DNA from: an uncultured Clostridia bacterium
GTDB lineage: Bacteria > Bacillota > Clostridia > TANB77 > CAG-508
Assembly: GCA_934129895.1 (NCBI GenBank)
Contig: CAKOWY010000008.1
Span: 1 to 64,000 of the forward strand
Reading direction: 5' to 3'
Length of the DNA stretch: 64,000 bases
This document shows, piece after piece, positions 35,229 to 43,926 of this stretch (within the stretch, counting starts at the first letter, position 1; every line of letters begins with the position of its first letter). Position numbers and translations under genes: made by a program. The notes beneath the pieces are model-generated. The model was not told where the DNA came from, did not search any database, and saw only the letters and a program-made list of their open reading frames with translations.

Positions 35229-35432
35229 ATGCCAAAATTAAAAACAAACAAAGCTGCAAAGAAAAGATATTCTTTAACAGCATCAGGTAAAGTAAAAAGA
35301 ACAACAGCTAATAGAAGACACTTATTAGCAAATAAAACAAAAAGACAAAAATTATCAAGCAGACGCCCAGGTGCTTATGCAGATAAAACATGTGAAAATA
35401 CAATAAAGAAATTATTACCATATGGTAACTAA
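35229..35432 (+). CDS. rpmI: Ribosomal protein bL35
   Basis: A 67-aa basic protein, MPKLKTNKAAKKRYSLTASGK, with the usual NRRHLLANKTKRQKR-like middle. The ATG at 35229 follows AAAGGAG; the six codons before it in the open frame are not used. Middle gene of infC-rpmI-rplT. Confidence 0.97.
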   Translation: MPKLKTNKAAKKRYSLTASGKVKRTTANRRHLLANKTKRQKLSSRRPGAYADKTCENTIKKLLPYGN

Positions 35433-35453
35433 AAAATAGGGAGGGAATAATAA

Positions 35454-35804
35454 ATGGCAAGAGTAAAATCAGCAATGACAACAAGAGCAAGACATAAAAA
35501 AGTATTAAAACAAGCTAAAGGATATTATGGTGCAAAACACTATAGATTTAGAAATGCAAATCAAGCAGTATTAAAATCATTATCATACGCTTATGTAGGA
35601 AGAAAAGATAAGAAAAGTGATTTTAGAAAATTATGGATAGCAAGAATAAATGCTGCTGCAAGAATGAATGGAACAACATACAGCAAATTAATATCAGGAT
35701 TAAAGAAAGCTAATGTAACAATAAACAGAAAAATGTTATCAGAAATAGCTATAAATGATCCAAAAGCATTTACAGAATTAGCAACAATAGCTAAAAATGC
35801 TTAG
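35454..35804 (+). CDS. rplT: Ribosomal protein bL20
   Basis: A 116-aa 50S assembly protein and probable repressor of its own operon. It starts MARVKSAMTTRARHKKVLK and has the RNA-binding KGYYGAKHYRFRNANQ stretch. GGAGGG precedes the ATG. Confidence 0.97.
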   Translation: MARVKSAMTTRARHKKVLKQAKGYYGAKHYRFRNANQAVLKSLSYAYVGRKDKKSDFRKLWIARINAAARMNGTTYSKLISGLKKANVTINRKMLSEIAINDPKAFTELATIAKNA

Positions 35805-35812
35805 TAAAATAG

Positions 35813-35857
35813 AAGTGCTTTTATTTTGAAAATAATTCAAGATATAAGCATTTTTTA
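35813..35857 (+). terminator. Terminator of the infC operon
   Basis: AGTGCTTTTAT pairs imperfectly with ATATAAGCATT, followed by T residues. Confidence 0.65.
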
Positions 35858-35903
35858 TTTTTTCAAAAATAAGTAATATTTTTTGGATAAAAAGGAGAAT
35901 TAG

Positions 35904-36497
35904 ATGAATATAGGAGTAGACATAGATGGAGTATTAACTGATATGGAAAGAATGGCAATTGATTATGGAACGAAAATGTGTGTAGAAAAAAACATTCCAA
36001 TAAAATTGGATTTAAATAAATATTGGGAAATAGAAAAATATAATTGGTCTGCTGAACAAGAAGAAATGTTTTGGAATCAAAATTTAATTCCTTATGTAAT
36101 AAAAAGTGAAGCTAGAGCATTTGCAGCACAAATATTAGAAAAATTACAAAATGAAGGTAATCAAATATTTATAATAACAGCAAGGAATGAAAGTGGTATG
36201 CCTAAAGAATATTATGGAAAAATGCAATCATTAACACTTGAATGGTTAAAAAAACAAAATATAAAATACAAAAAAATAATCTTTACAGAAGATTCTCAAA
36301 AATTACAGAAATGCATTGAAAATAATGTAAATGTTATGATAGAAGATAGTCCAATAAACATAAAAAATATATCTTTAAAAATAAAAGTAATAAAGTTTGA
36401 TTGTCAATATAATAAAGATATTAATGGAGAAAACATAATAACGGCATATAGCTGGTATCATATATATGATATAATAAAAAAGCTTAATACAAAATAA
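35904..36497 (+). CDS. HAD-like phosphatase, 5'-nucleotidase type
   Basis: A 197-aa HAD-superfamily protein. Motif I is DIDGVLTD (about residues 5-12), motif II is in FIITARNE (about 90) and motif IV is MIEDSP (about 153). It resembles the NT5C-like nucleotidases found in Firmicutes, but the substrate is unknown. It has its own GGAG site and terminator. Confidence 0.8.
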   Translation: MNIGVDIDGVLTDMERMAIDYGTKMCVEKNIPIKLDLNKYWEIEKYNWSAEQEEMFWNQNLIPYVIKSEARAFAAQILEKLQNEGNQIFIITARNESGMPKEYYGKMQSLTLEWLKKQNIKYKKIIFTEDSQKLQKCIENNVNVMIEDSPINIKNISLKIKVIKFDCQYNKDINGENIITAYSWYHIYDIIKKLNTK

Positions 36498-36512
36498 GTA
36501 TTAGGCTTTTAA
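36477..36512. terminator. Terminator between the HAD gene and spoVAE
   Basis: AAAAGCTTAATAC pairs with GTATTAGGCTTTT, with A and T tails on both strands. Confidence 0.8.
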
Positions 36513-36520
36513 ATTTTCTC

Positions 36521-36907
36521 TTATTCTTTTTTCATTTTTGGTTTTGAAATTAAAGAAGCAATATATCCAAAAAAAACTGCAGCTGCAATTCCTCCAGCAG
36601 AAGCTGTAACACCACCTGTAAAAGCACCTATTAAACCATATTCTTTAACTCCTTTAATGGCACCTTTGGCTAAATTGTAACCGAATCCTGTAAGTGGTAC
36701 TGTAGCACCAGCACCAGCAAAATCAACTAAATATTTATAAATACCTAGTCCACCTAAAATACATCCAATTGTAACAAACATTACTAAAATTCTTGCTGGA
36801 GTAAGTTTTGTTTTATCAATTAAAATTTGTCCTATCACGCAGATAATACCACCTGTACAGAAACATTTTAATAATTGTAACCAATCAATATTTTGTAACC
36901 AGTTCAT
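36521..36907 (-). CDS. spoVAE: Stage V sporulation protein AE
   Basis: A 128-aa membrane protein of the SpoVA channel that moves Ca-dipicolinate across the inner spore membrane. It has three or four hydrophobic segments and the family motif FAGAGATVPLTGFGYNLAKGAIKGV. The ATG at 36907 follows AAAGGAG, inside the end of spoVAD. Last gene of spoVAC-spoVAD-spoVAE. Confidence 0.93.
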   Translation of the reverse strand: MNWLQNIDWLQLLKCFCTGGIICVIGQILIDKTKLTPARILVMFVTIGCILGGLGIYKYLVDFAGAGATVPLTGFGYNLAKGAIKGVKEYGLIGAFTGGVTASAGGIAAAVFFGYIASLISKPKMKKE

Positions 36908-36918
36908 ACTATCTCCTT

Positions 36919-37926
36919 TCATATTTTTGTTTCTATGCTAATTGCATGGGCAATTCCAGGAATTGATTCACCTTGTTGACTTGAAGTTGAATTTGTTAAT
37001 GCACCTGTTGCAATTAGTAAGAGTCTATTAATTTTTTGTTCTTTAATTTTTTTGAAAAAATAACCCGAAAATACAGAAGCACAACATCCACAACCACTAC
37101 CACCTGAATGAGTATCTTGAGACTCTTTATCAAAAATCAAAACACCACAGTCATTATAATTAGATTTGATATTGTATCCTTTATTCTGTGCAAGCTCAAT
37201 AAGAATATCTTTTCCAATATGTCCTAAATCTCCAGTAATAATTGCATCATAGTAATTAGGAGAACGATTAGTATCATTAAAATGACAGATTAAAGTATCT
37301 AATGCTGCAGGAGCCATAGCAGCCCCCATATTATTTGCATCTTTAATTCCCATATCAACAATTTTTCCACTAGTTATTGTTGTTATAAAAGGTCCATTGC
37401 CTGAATTTGATAAAACAGCTGCACCAGCACCAGTTACAGTCCATTGAGATGTAGGAGGACGTTGATTTCCAAGTTCTAGTGGAAATCTAAATTGTTTTTC
37501 AGCACTACAAAAGTGACTAGATGCTGCACATAATACATGTTTTGAACAAGCTTCAGTCATAACAGCACCTAAACTCAATCCTTCAACAAAAGTAGAGCAA
37601 GCTCCAAAAATTCCCAAAAACGGAATATTTAATTCTCTTAATCCAAAACTAGAAGAAATACATTGATTTAATAAATCTCCAGCAAAGCAATATTCAATAT
37701 CTGATGATGCTATTCCTGATTTTGAAATAGCCATATTTACTGTTTCTTTTATAATTTTGCTTTCAGATTTTTCCCATGTTTTTTCTCCCCAAAATTCATC
37801 GTCTAAACATTGATCAAAATAAGAAGATAGCGGACCATTAGCTTCTTTAGGACCAACAATTGAAGCAACACTTGTTATAACAGGGGGAACATTAAATTTT
37901 ATTGTTTGTTTTCCTAACTTTTCCAT
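36919..37926 (-). CDS. spoVAD: Stage V sporulation protein AD
   Basis: A 335-aa soluble component with a thiolase-like fold that binds dipicolinic acid for loading into the spore. Family stretches include GACSTFVEGL (about residue 108), SSHFCSAEKQFRFPLELGNQRP (split: SSHFCSAEKQ, then FPLELGNQRPP) and GDLGHIG. A CGCC-rich segment (GGSGCGCCASV) is near 272-282. It sits between spoVAC and spoVAE with tight spacing. Confidence 0.95.
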   Translation of the reverse strand: MEKLGKQTIKFNVPPVITSVASIVGPKEANGPLSSYFDQCLDDEFWGEKTWEKSESKIIKETVNMAISKSGIASSDIEYCFAGDLLNQCISSSFGLRELNIPFLGIFGACSTFVEGLSLGAVMTEACSKHVLCAASSHFCSAEKQFRFPLELGNQRPPTSQWTVTGAGAAVLSNSGNGPFITTITSGKIVDMGIKDANNMGAAMAPAALDTLICHFNDTNRSPNYYDAIITGDLGHIGKDILIELAQNKGYNIKSNYNDCGVLIFDKESQDTHSGGSGCGCCASVFSGYFFKKIKEQKINRLLLIATGALTNSTSSQQGESIPGIAHAISIETKI

Positions 37927-37940
37927 AATAACACCTTTCT

Positions 37941-38405
37941 TTAAACTAATACAATTGATTGTGTATTGAAAATAAGATAAATTATACCAACTATAATTGA
38001 TGTTGAGATACCGAAAACTAAAACAGGACCTGCAATTGTAAACATTTTTCCACCAACACCCATGACATATCCTTCTGATTTATATTCCATAGCAGGTGAG
38101 ACAATAGAGTTTGCAAAACCAGTAATTGGTATTAAAGAACCAGCACCAGCAAATTTTCCAATTTTGTTAAAGATATTTAGACCAGTTAAAAACGCACTAA
38201 TTCCAATTAAAATAATAGAAACAATTGTACCAGATATCTCTTGAGATATTCCTTTATTTTGACAAATATTCATAATAATTTGACCAATTGAACATATTAA
38301 GCCACCAACCCAGAATGCATTAAAACAATTTTTAATAATAGGAGAGTTTGGTGATTTTTTATCTACATATTTTTGATATTCTTTTTTTGAATCTAATGGA
38401 TTCAT
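37941..38405 (-). CDS. spoVAC: Stage V sporulation protein AC
   Basis: A 154-aa membrane protein, the mechanosensitive-type channel subunit of the SpoVA complex. It starts MNPLDSKKEYQKYV and has the conserved FAGAGSLIPITGFANSIVSPA segment (about residues 85-105) and GKMFTIAGPVLVFG. The ATG at 38405 follows GGAGGTG. First gene of the operon. Confidence 0.94.
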   Translation of the reverse strand: MNPLDSKKEYQKYVDKKSPNSPIIKNCFNAFWVGGLICSIGQIIMNICQNKGISQEISGTIVSIILIGISAFLTGLNIFNKIGKFAGAGSLIPITGFANSIVSPAMEYKSEGYVMGVGGKMFTIAGPVLVFGISTSIIVGIIYLIFNTQSIVLV

Positions 38406-38433
38406 AAACACACCTCCAAATTTTAAGTATTAA

Positions 38434-38463
38434 TATTATTTCCAAAGAAAAAACATTTATTCA
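38434..38463 (-). promoter_or_regulatory. Candidate sigma-G promoter of spoVA
   Basis: Minus strand: TGAATA (38463-38458), 17 bp, AATAATA (38440-38434), close to the sigma-F/G pattern TGAATA-17-CATACTA. It is about 30 bp before the spoVAC start; spoVA operons are sigma-G controlled in studied sporeformers. Confidence 0.55.
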
Positions 38464-38529
38464 ATATAAAAATATTTATTACAGAAATATTACAAATTAT
38501 ACAAGTATATTACAAATGATGTAAATTTA

Positions 38530-38557
38530 TTGACTTTTTGAAAAAAAAAGATAAAAT
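38530..38557 (+). promoter_or_regulatory. Promoter of the pilin-like gene
   Basis: TTGACT (38530-38535), 16 bp, TAAAAT (38552-38557). Confidence 0.55.
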
Positions 38558-38593
38558 TGAAATATATAAGTATATAGAAGAGGAGTTGTTAAC

Positions 38594-39079
38594 ATGAAAA
38601 AAAATCAAAATGGAATTACAATATTAGGAATATCAATAATATTAATAGTTACATTAATATTGGTTGGTGTAATTATTGCTTTGGTATGGAAAGTAAATAT
38701 AGAGAAACAAAAGAATGAACAAATTGCAAAAGAAGAGCAAATAAGTACAGAAACAGCAGCAGATACAGTAAAGGGAAATGTTGAATTAGCGCTAGATATA
38801 CGCATAAAAATAGCACAACATACAAATTCAGCTGATTCTAAATTAAAAGTAGAAATAGGGGAAATAGTAAAAGAAATAGAAGAAATAGATAGTTTGTTAG
38901 AAAATAATGATAATGCTGTTTATAAATATAGTGATAATGAAATTAATTATGTGATAGATGGAAAGAAATTTAGAATTAGTTTTGAAGATACAGATGAATG
39001 TGTAAATGGAAAAATTAATGCAATTTATTTGATAAAAGATAATCAAGAAGATTTAAGTAGAAATTATTATGCTGAATAA
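38594..39079 (+). CDS. Pilin-like membrane-anchored protein
   Basis: A 161-aa protein that begins with a short basic stretch, then NGITILGISIILIVTLILVGV, resembling the type IV prepilin/pseudopilin N-terminus common in Clostridia, although Glu5 is absent. The remaining 130 residues are hydrophilic with an acidic helical part (EIVKEIEEIDSLLE). It is followed after 18 bp by a small polytopic membrane protein. A pilus or secretion role is an inference from the N-terminus. Confidence 0.6.
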   Translation: MKKNQNGITILGISIILIVTLILVGVIIALVWKVNIEKQKNEQIAKEEQISTETAADTVKGNVELALDIRIKIAQHTNSADSKLKVEIGEIVKEIEEIDSLLENNDNAVYKYSDNEINYVIDGKKFRISFEDTDECVNGKINAIYLIKDNQEDLSRNYYAE

Positions 39080-39097
39080 CAAAAGAAAGGAAATGTA

Positions 39098-39598
39098 ATG
39101 AATATAATTATTTTATATATTTTTGCAATATTGTATTTTATAGATGTTGCATCAATTTCAATAATTGATAGAAGAAATAGAAATATAGATAAAAGACTAT
39201 TAGTATTTGGAATAATGGTTTCACTTGGTTATATGATATATGTTTATTTAGTGGATCCAACAAGCATCTATAGATATTTAATATATCTTGGAGGATATGT
39301 AGTTTTATTATTTATAGATACATTTTTGTTAAGAAGATATGCAGAAGATAGTTATTTAGTAAATATACTAATGTTCTTTAATATGATGGTTGTATTTTGG
39401 GAGTATAAAGTTGCATTTCTAACATTAATTATATTTGGATTAATAATAGGTGTGTATATATTAAAGAGAAAAATAAATAAACCAAGAAATGCAAAGATTG
39501 CAATTAAGTATAATGAGATACAATATGGATATTATTTAGGAATAAGTAATATGATTTCTATTTTAATTATTATGATAGTAAATTGTTTAAATAGATAA
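39098..39598 (+). CDS. Small polytopic membrane protein, possibly prepilin-peptidase-like
   Basis: A 166-aa protein with about five hydrophobic segments. An IDRRNRNIDKRLLV stretch after the first segment and AEDSYLVNILMFF after the third loosely recall the Asp-containing loops of A24 prepilin peptidases, and the upstream gene looks pilin-like. The match is weak and key GxGD glycines are missing, so it may be inactive or unrelated. Confidence 0.5.
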   Translation: MNIIILYIFAILYFIDVASISIIDRRNRNIDKRLLVFGIMVSLGYMIYVYLVDPTSIYRYLIYLGGYVVLLFIDTFLLRRYAEDSYLVNILMFFNMMVVFWEYKVAFLTLIIFGLIIGVYILKRKINKPRNAKIAIKYNEIQYGYYLGISNMISILIIMIVNCLNR

Positions 39599-39628
39599 AA
39601 ACTTCGCAGTATATTGCGAAGTTTTTTT
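39597..39628 (+). terminator. Terminator after the membrane protein gene
   Basis: AAAAACTTCGCA / TGCGAAGTTTTT with a 6-base loop and a T run. Confidence 0.9.
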
Positions 39629-39689
39629 GATGTAATATAGATTATATGACAGATGTAAAAGGGGAGATAGTAAGTAGTATTGAACAATA

Positions 39690-39724
39690 AAAAACCTCGG
39701 AAGTATTGAAACTTCTGAGGTTGA
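39690..39724 (-). terminator. Terminator of rplM-rpsI
   Basis: Minus strand: AACCTCAGAAGT pairs with ACTTCCGAGGTT (one mismatch/wobble), followed by a T run. Confidence 0.85.
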
Positions 39725-39746
39725 ATTTTTTGATAAAATCTCTTGA

Positions 39747-40148
39747 TTATCTCTTTGAGAATTGTGGTGCTTTTCTTGCTTTCTTTAGACCATATTTCTT
39801 TCTTTCTTTCATACGTGGATCTCTTGTTAAGAATCCGTTTGATTTTAAAGCAGGTCTATATTCTGAATTAGCTTCATTTAAAGCTCTAGCGATACCGTGT
39901 CTAACAGCTCCAGCTTGTCCTGAAACACCACCACCATATACTGAACAAATTACATCATATTTTGTTAATGTGTTTGTAACTGTTAATGGTTGTCTAACTA
40001 TAACTTTTAAAGTATCTAAACTGAAAAATTCTTCGATATCTTTTCCGTTTATTGTTATTTTTCCTGTTCCTTCAACTAATCTAACTCTAGCTACTGAACT
40101 TTTTCTTCTTCCTGTTCCTAAGTATGTTATTTTATTTGACTTAGCCAT
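39747..40148 (-). CDS. rpsI: Ribosomal protein uS9
   Basis: A 133-aa 30S head protein with a C-terminal tail reaching the P-site tRNA (ending KARKAPQFSKR). YLGTGRRKSSVARVRL (about residues 9-24) and GGGVSGQAGAVRHGIARAL are diagnostic. It lies 16 bp after rplM in the usual pair. Confidence 0.97.
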   Translation of the reverse strand: MAKSNKITYLGTGRRKSSVARVRLVEGTGKITINGKDIEEFFSLDTLKVIVRQPLTVTNTLTKYDVICSVYGGGVSGQAGAVRHGIARALNEANSEYRPALKSNGFLTRDPRMKERKKYGLKKARKAPQFSKR

Positions 40149-40164
40149 GATTGTTCCTCCTTAA

Positions 40165-40599
40165 TTAAAAATTCCAAATTTCTGGTTTTTGTGCTTGAAG
40201 ATTGTGTTCACTTCCAGCAAATGTTCTTAATTTTGTTGCCATTTGTCTTCCTAAAGAAGTATGTGGTAACATTCCTTTTACAGCTAACATCATAGCTTTT
40301 TCTGGATTTTTAGCCATCATAACAGCAGCTGGAGTTTCTTTCATTCCTCCAATATATCCTGAATGATGTCTGTAAATTTTTGAATTCATTTTATTTCCTG
40401 TTAATTTTGCATCTTTACAGTTGATGATTATAACATTATCACCTGTATCAATATTTGGTGTGAAAGTTGGTTTATGTTTTCCTCTAAGTAATCTAGCAGC
40501 TTCTGTTGCAACTCTACCAAGTGGTTTGTTAGCAGCATCGATTATATACCATTTTCTTTCAACTTCTGATTTTTTTGCACTATATGTAACGTTATTCAT
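40165..40599 (-). CDS. rplM: Ribosomal protein uL13
   Basis: A 144-aa early 50S assembly protein. RKWYIIDAANKPLGRVATEAARLLRGKHK (split: WYIIDAANKPLGR and ATEAARLLRGKHK) and MLPHTSLGRQM are diagnostic. GGAGGG precedes the ATG. It is first of rplM-rpsI, with a structured leader. Confidence 0.97.
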   Translation of the reverse strand: MNNVTYSAKKSEVERKWYIIDAANKPLGRVATEAARLLRGKHKPTFTPNIDTGDNVIIINCKDAKLTGNKMNSKIYRHHSGYIGGMKETPAAVMMAKNPEKAMMLAVKGMLPHTSLGRQMATKLRTFAGSEHNLQAQKPEIWNF

Positions 40600-40665
40600 G
40601 GTAGTATTACCCTCCTATTTAAATTTAATATTTTGTTTATATATGAAATTTAAATTAAAACTACC
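40600..40665 (-). promoter_or_regulatory. Putative L13 leader structure
   Basis: On the minus strand CCGGTAGT and ACTACC (just before the ATG) can pair, and ATTTAAATTT pairs with AAATTTAAAT inside it, placing the AGGAGG in a folded region. Leaders controlling rplM-rpsI are known in Firmicutes; a match to the Rfam L13 leader was not tested. Confidence 0.5.
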
Positions 40666-40709
40666 GGGGAGAAGTTCAATTTAAATCATATTCCAATATG
40701 TACTAAAAT

Positions 40710-40738
40710 ATTTTAATACAAAATGTTAATTTTGTCAA
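40710..40738 (-). promoter_or_regulatory. Promoter of rplM-rpsI
   Basis: Minus strand: TTGACA (40738-40733), 17 bp, TAAAAT (40715-40710). Confidence 0.8.
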
Positions 40739-40822
40739 TATTTTTGGAAAAACTTATTGATATTTTTGGAGTTTATATATATAATTTACTATGCTTGATA
40801 GTAATTTTTATAAGGAGGAAAA

Positions 40823-42451
40823 ATGGCAGAAGAAAAAGTAAAAGTAAAAAAGGAAACATTTATGCAAGGTGTAATGACAATAATGTTTTCACAAATATTA
40901 ATAAAAGTTTTGGGGTTAATATATACTTTATATTTAACCAATAGAGATGGTTTTGGAGATGCTGGTAATGCTATATATATAAGTGGATATCAAATATATG
41001 CGTTATTATTAACAATTTCATCAATTGGAGTACCAAATGCAATATCTAAATTAGTTTCAGAGAGACTTGCATTAGGAGATAGTAAAGGGGCTAATAAAAT
41101 TTTTAAAGTTGCATTAGCTACATTTGGAATAATTGGTGCTATAGGAACAATGTTATTGTTCTTTGGAGCTCATACAATTGCTTATAATTGGATTCAAATT
41201 CCAGAAGCAGAATTGACATTAGTAGCATTATCACCAGCTATATTTTTTGTATCAATATCATCAGTATTCAGAGGATATTTTAATGGAAGAAGAACACTAA
41301 AAATTACAGCAAGAGCACAAACTTTAGAACAAATATTTAAAACAATTCTAACAATAGTAATGGTCGAAATTGTTGCTTATGCAACATCAACATCTACTGA
41401 GATGATGGCAGCAGGAGCAAATTTAGCAACAACAATTGCAACATTTTCAAGTTTTGCTTATATGTTCATTTATTATAGAGTAAAAAGAAAAGAAATAGGA
41501 AATGAAATAGCTCAAACAACAAATTATAAATATGAAGATGTAAAAACAATTGTAAAGAAAATTTTAATGGTATCAATTCCATTAACATTAAGTTCAATAA
41601 TGACATCATTTAATAAAAATATAGATTCATTTACAGTAAAAAGAATTTTAAATACATATCTTTCATCAGATGTGGCTAAAAAGTTATATGGAATACTAGG
41701 TGGTAAAGTTGATACAATAACAAATTTACCACTTGCTATAAATATTGCATTTTCAACAGCGTTGGTACCAGCAATATCAGCAGCAAAAGCTAAAAATGAT
41801 CATGAAACAGCAACCAAAAGAGTATCATTTTCATTAATAACATCAATGTTAATTGGACTTCCCTGTGTGGTTGGTTTAGTTGTATTTGCTCAACCAATAC
41901 TAAATTTATTATATCCAAGAGCAAATGAAGGATCAGTATTATTACAACTTGTTGCAATTGGTGTAATATTCTCAATTTTAAATCAGACAATAAGTGGAGC
42001 ATTACAGGGATTTGGAAAAGTAATGGTACCAGCATTTGCATTAGGTGCTGGATGCGTAGTTAAATTAATATTAAATTTAATTTTATTAAGAATACCATCA
42101 TTAAATGTATATGGTGCTGCAATTGCAACAATTGCATGTCATGCAACAGCATTTGCTATAGTATTTATAGTATTACAAAAGTATATAAAACTAGATTTAC
42201 CATTTAAAAAGTTTGTTCTTAAACCAGGAATTGCTGCTGGAATAATGGGAGTATGTTCATATACAATTTATACTTTATTAAGCAGTACATTTTTACGTGG
42301 AAATAAAGCGACAATAATTTCAATAATTTTTGCAGTTATAATATATTTAATGTCAGTAGTAGCATTAAAGATTTATAGTAAAGAAGATATAAAAATGCTT
42401 CCAAAAGGAGATAAAATCCTGAAAATTTTAGAGAAATGCAAAATTTATTAA
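40823..42451 (+). CDS. MOP-family lipid flippase, SpoVB/MurJ-like
   Basis: A 542-aa membrane protein with about 14 hydrophobic segments, of the polysaccharide/lipid II flippase superfamily. The N-terminal QGVMTIMFSQILIKVLGLIYT, SSIGVPNAISKLVSE and FRGYFNGRR stretches match the SpoVB branch, which works in spore cortex formation in Bacillus; a vegetative lipid II flippase role is equally possible. GGAGG precedes the ATG. Confidence 0.85.
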   Translation: MAEEKVKVKKETFMQGVMTIMFSQILIKVLGLIYTLYLTNRDGFGDAGNAIYISGYQIYALLLTISSIGVPNAISKLVSERLALGDSKGANKIFKVALATFGIIGAIGTMLLFFGAHTIAYNWIQIPEAELTLVALSPAIFFVSISSVFRGYFNGRRTLKITARAQTLEQIFKTILTIVMVEIVAYATSTSTEMMAAGANLATTIATFSSFAYMFIYYRVKRKEIGNEIAQTTNYKYEDVKTIVKKILMVSIPLTLSSIMTSFNKNIDSFTVKRILNTYLSSDVAKKLYGILGGKVDTITNLPLAINIAFSTALVPAISAAKAKNDHETATKRVSFSLITSMLIGLPCVVGLVVFAQPILNLLYPRANEGSVLLQLVAIGVIFSILNQTISGALQGFGKVMVPAFALGAGCVVKLILNLILLRIPSLNVYGAAIATIACHATAFAIVFIVLQKYIKLDLPFKKFVLKPGIAAGIMGVCSYTIYTLLSSTFLRGNKATIISIIFAVIIYLMSVVALKIYSKEDIKMLPKGDKILKILEKCKIY

Positions 42452-42565
42452 AAAAAAAGAGGGAATTTAGAATATTATGGAGAATAATTAAACAGAAAAG
42501 TACAGATATTGCTTTGATTCTGCAATATAAGTACATATTTACAAAATTCATAGGAGGTAATGATA

Positions 42566-42844
42566 ATGAACAAAGCTGAATTAGTAGCAGCAATGTCTGC
42601 AAAAACAGGAGATTCAAAAAAGGCAACAGAAGCAGCAGTTAATGCATTTGTTGAAGTTGTATCTGAAGCTTTAAAAGGAGGAGACAAAATTCAATTAGTT
42701 GGATTTGGATCTTTTGAAGTTAGAAAAAGAGCTGCAAGAAAAGGTAGAAATCCTCAAACTAAAGAAGAGATAAAAATACCTGCATCAAAAGCTCCAGTAT
42801 TCAAAGCTGGCAAAGCATTAAAAGACGTAGTTAATAAAAAATAG
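42566..42844 (+). CDS. hup: DNA-binding protein HU
   Basis: A 92-aa nucleoid protein, MNKAELVAAMSAKTG to VFKAGKALKDVVNKK, with the DNA-wrapping arm around RKGRNPQTKEEIKIPASK. The ATG at 42566 lies eight bases after AGGAGG; an ATG two codons earlier is too close to that site. Confidence 0.96.
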   Translation: MNKAELVAAMSAKTGDSKKATEAAVNAFVEVVSEALKGGDKIQLVGFGSFEVRKRAARKGRNPQTKEEIKIPASKAPVFKAGKALKDVVNKK

Positions 42845-42851
42845 TTATATT

Positions 42852-42889
42852 AAAAAATAGCAAGAATAGTATCTTGCTATTTTTTTTTT
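42852..42889 (+). terminator. Terminator with AATAGCAAGA stem
   Basis: AAAAAATAGCAAGA / TCTTGCTATTTTTT with a 6-base loop and a long T run; the same stem as at 21712 and 55396. Confidence 0.92.
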
Positions 42890-42926
42890 GATATGTTAAT
42901 ATAAAACTGTAAAAAGGAGACGATAA

Positions 42927-43838
42927 ATGAAAATAGGAATAGATATAGGTGGAAGCCATATTGGAATTGGTTTAATTGATGAAAATGGAGAAATTTTAAA
43001 TTACAAAGAAAAATATATAGTTAAAGGTATTTCAGATGAATTTCACATAGATATTACGAATATAAAAAATGAATTAGAAGAGTTTATCATAAGTACTGTA
43101 AATGAATATAAAAATAATCAAGTAATTGAATATATTGGAATTGCAGTTCCTGGAACAGTAAATGAAAAGAAAATTATAAAAGCAGTTAATTTAGGATTGG
43201 AAAATTATGATATATCAAGCATTATTGAAGAAAAAACTGGATTAAAAGTTAAACTAAAAAATGATGCAAAATGTTCAGCATTGGCAGAAAAGAAATATGG
43301 AAATTTAAAAGAATTTAAAAATGGAGTATATTTGTGTATTGGAACAGGAGTTGGAGGAGCAGTAATATATAAAGGAGAATTATTAGAAGCTGAAGAGGTT
43401 CCTGGATTTGAATTTAGTCATGTAGTTATACAAAAAAATGGATTAATGTGTAATTGTGGAAAAAGAGGATGTTTTGAGGTATATGCAAGTATAAAAAGAT
43501 TTAAAGAAAAAATAAAAGAAGAATTTAATTTAGAAGATTTAGAAAATAGTAATATTAAAGAATTTATAGAAAAAAACATTGAAGATGTAAAATTAAAATA
43601 TTTAATAAATCAATATGTAGAAAATCTTGCAATAGGAATATCAAATATTATAAATATTTTTGAACCAGAAGTAATTGTAATTGGTGGAGGTTTTTCAGAC
43701 TATAAAGATATTTTAATAAAACCATTAAAAAAGAAGATATTGTCAGATAATATGTTATTTAATAAAAGAGAAGATATAAATATAAAAGTTTCTAAATTGG
43801 GAAATGATGCGGGAATGATAGGAGCAACATTAATATAA
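42927..43838 (+). CDS. ROK-family sugar kinase
   Basis: A 303-aa ROK protein without an N-terminal DNA-binding domain, so probably a kinase (glucokinase-like) rather than a repressor. Motifs: DIGGSHIGIGL (phosphate loop, about residues 5-15), NDAKCSALAE (catalytic Asp about 113), IGTGVGGAVIYKGELL, and the zinc motif with C-x-C-x4-C (MCNCGKRGCFE, about 173-183). Sugar specificity cannot be read. Confidence 0.88.
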   Translation: MKIGIDIGGSHIGIGLIDENGEILNYKEKYIVKGISDEFHIDITNIKNELEEFIISTVNEYKNNQVIEYIGIAVPGTVNEKKIIKAVNLGLENYDISSIIEEKTGLKVKLKNDAKCSALAEKKYGNLKEFKNGVYLCIGTGVGGAVIYKGELLEAEEVPGFEFSHVVIQKNGLMCNCGKRGCFEVYASIKRFKEKIKEEFNLEDLENSNIKEFIEKNIEDVKLKYLINQYVENLAIGISNIINIFEPEVIVIGGGFSDYKDILIKPLKKKILSDNMLFNKREDINIKVSKLGNDAGMIGATLI

Positions 43839-43926
43839 AAATAAAAAAGTTGTAAAAATATTGACATCTAAAAAAAGAAAATGTATAATACGTTTAAACA
43901 AACATTTGTTTTTTAAGGAGGCAATA

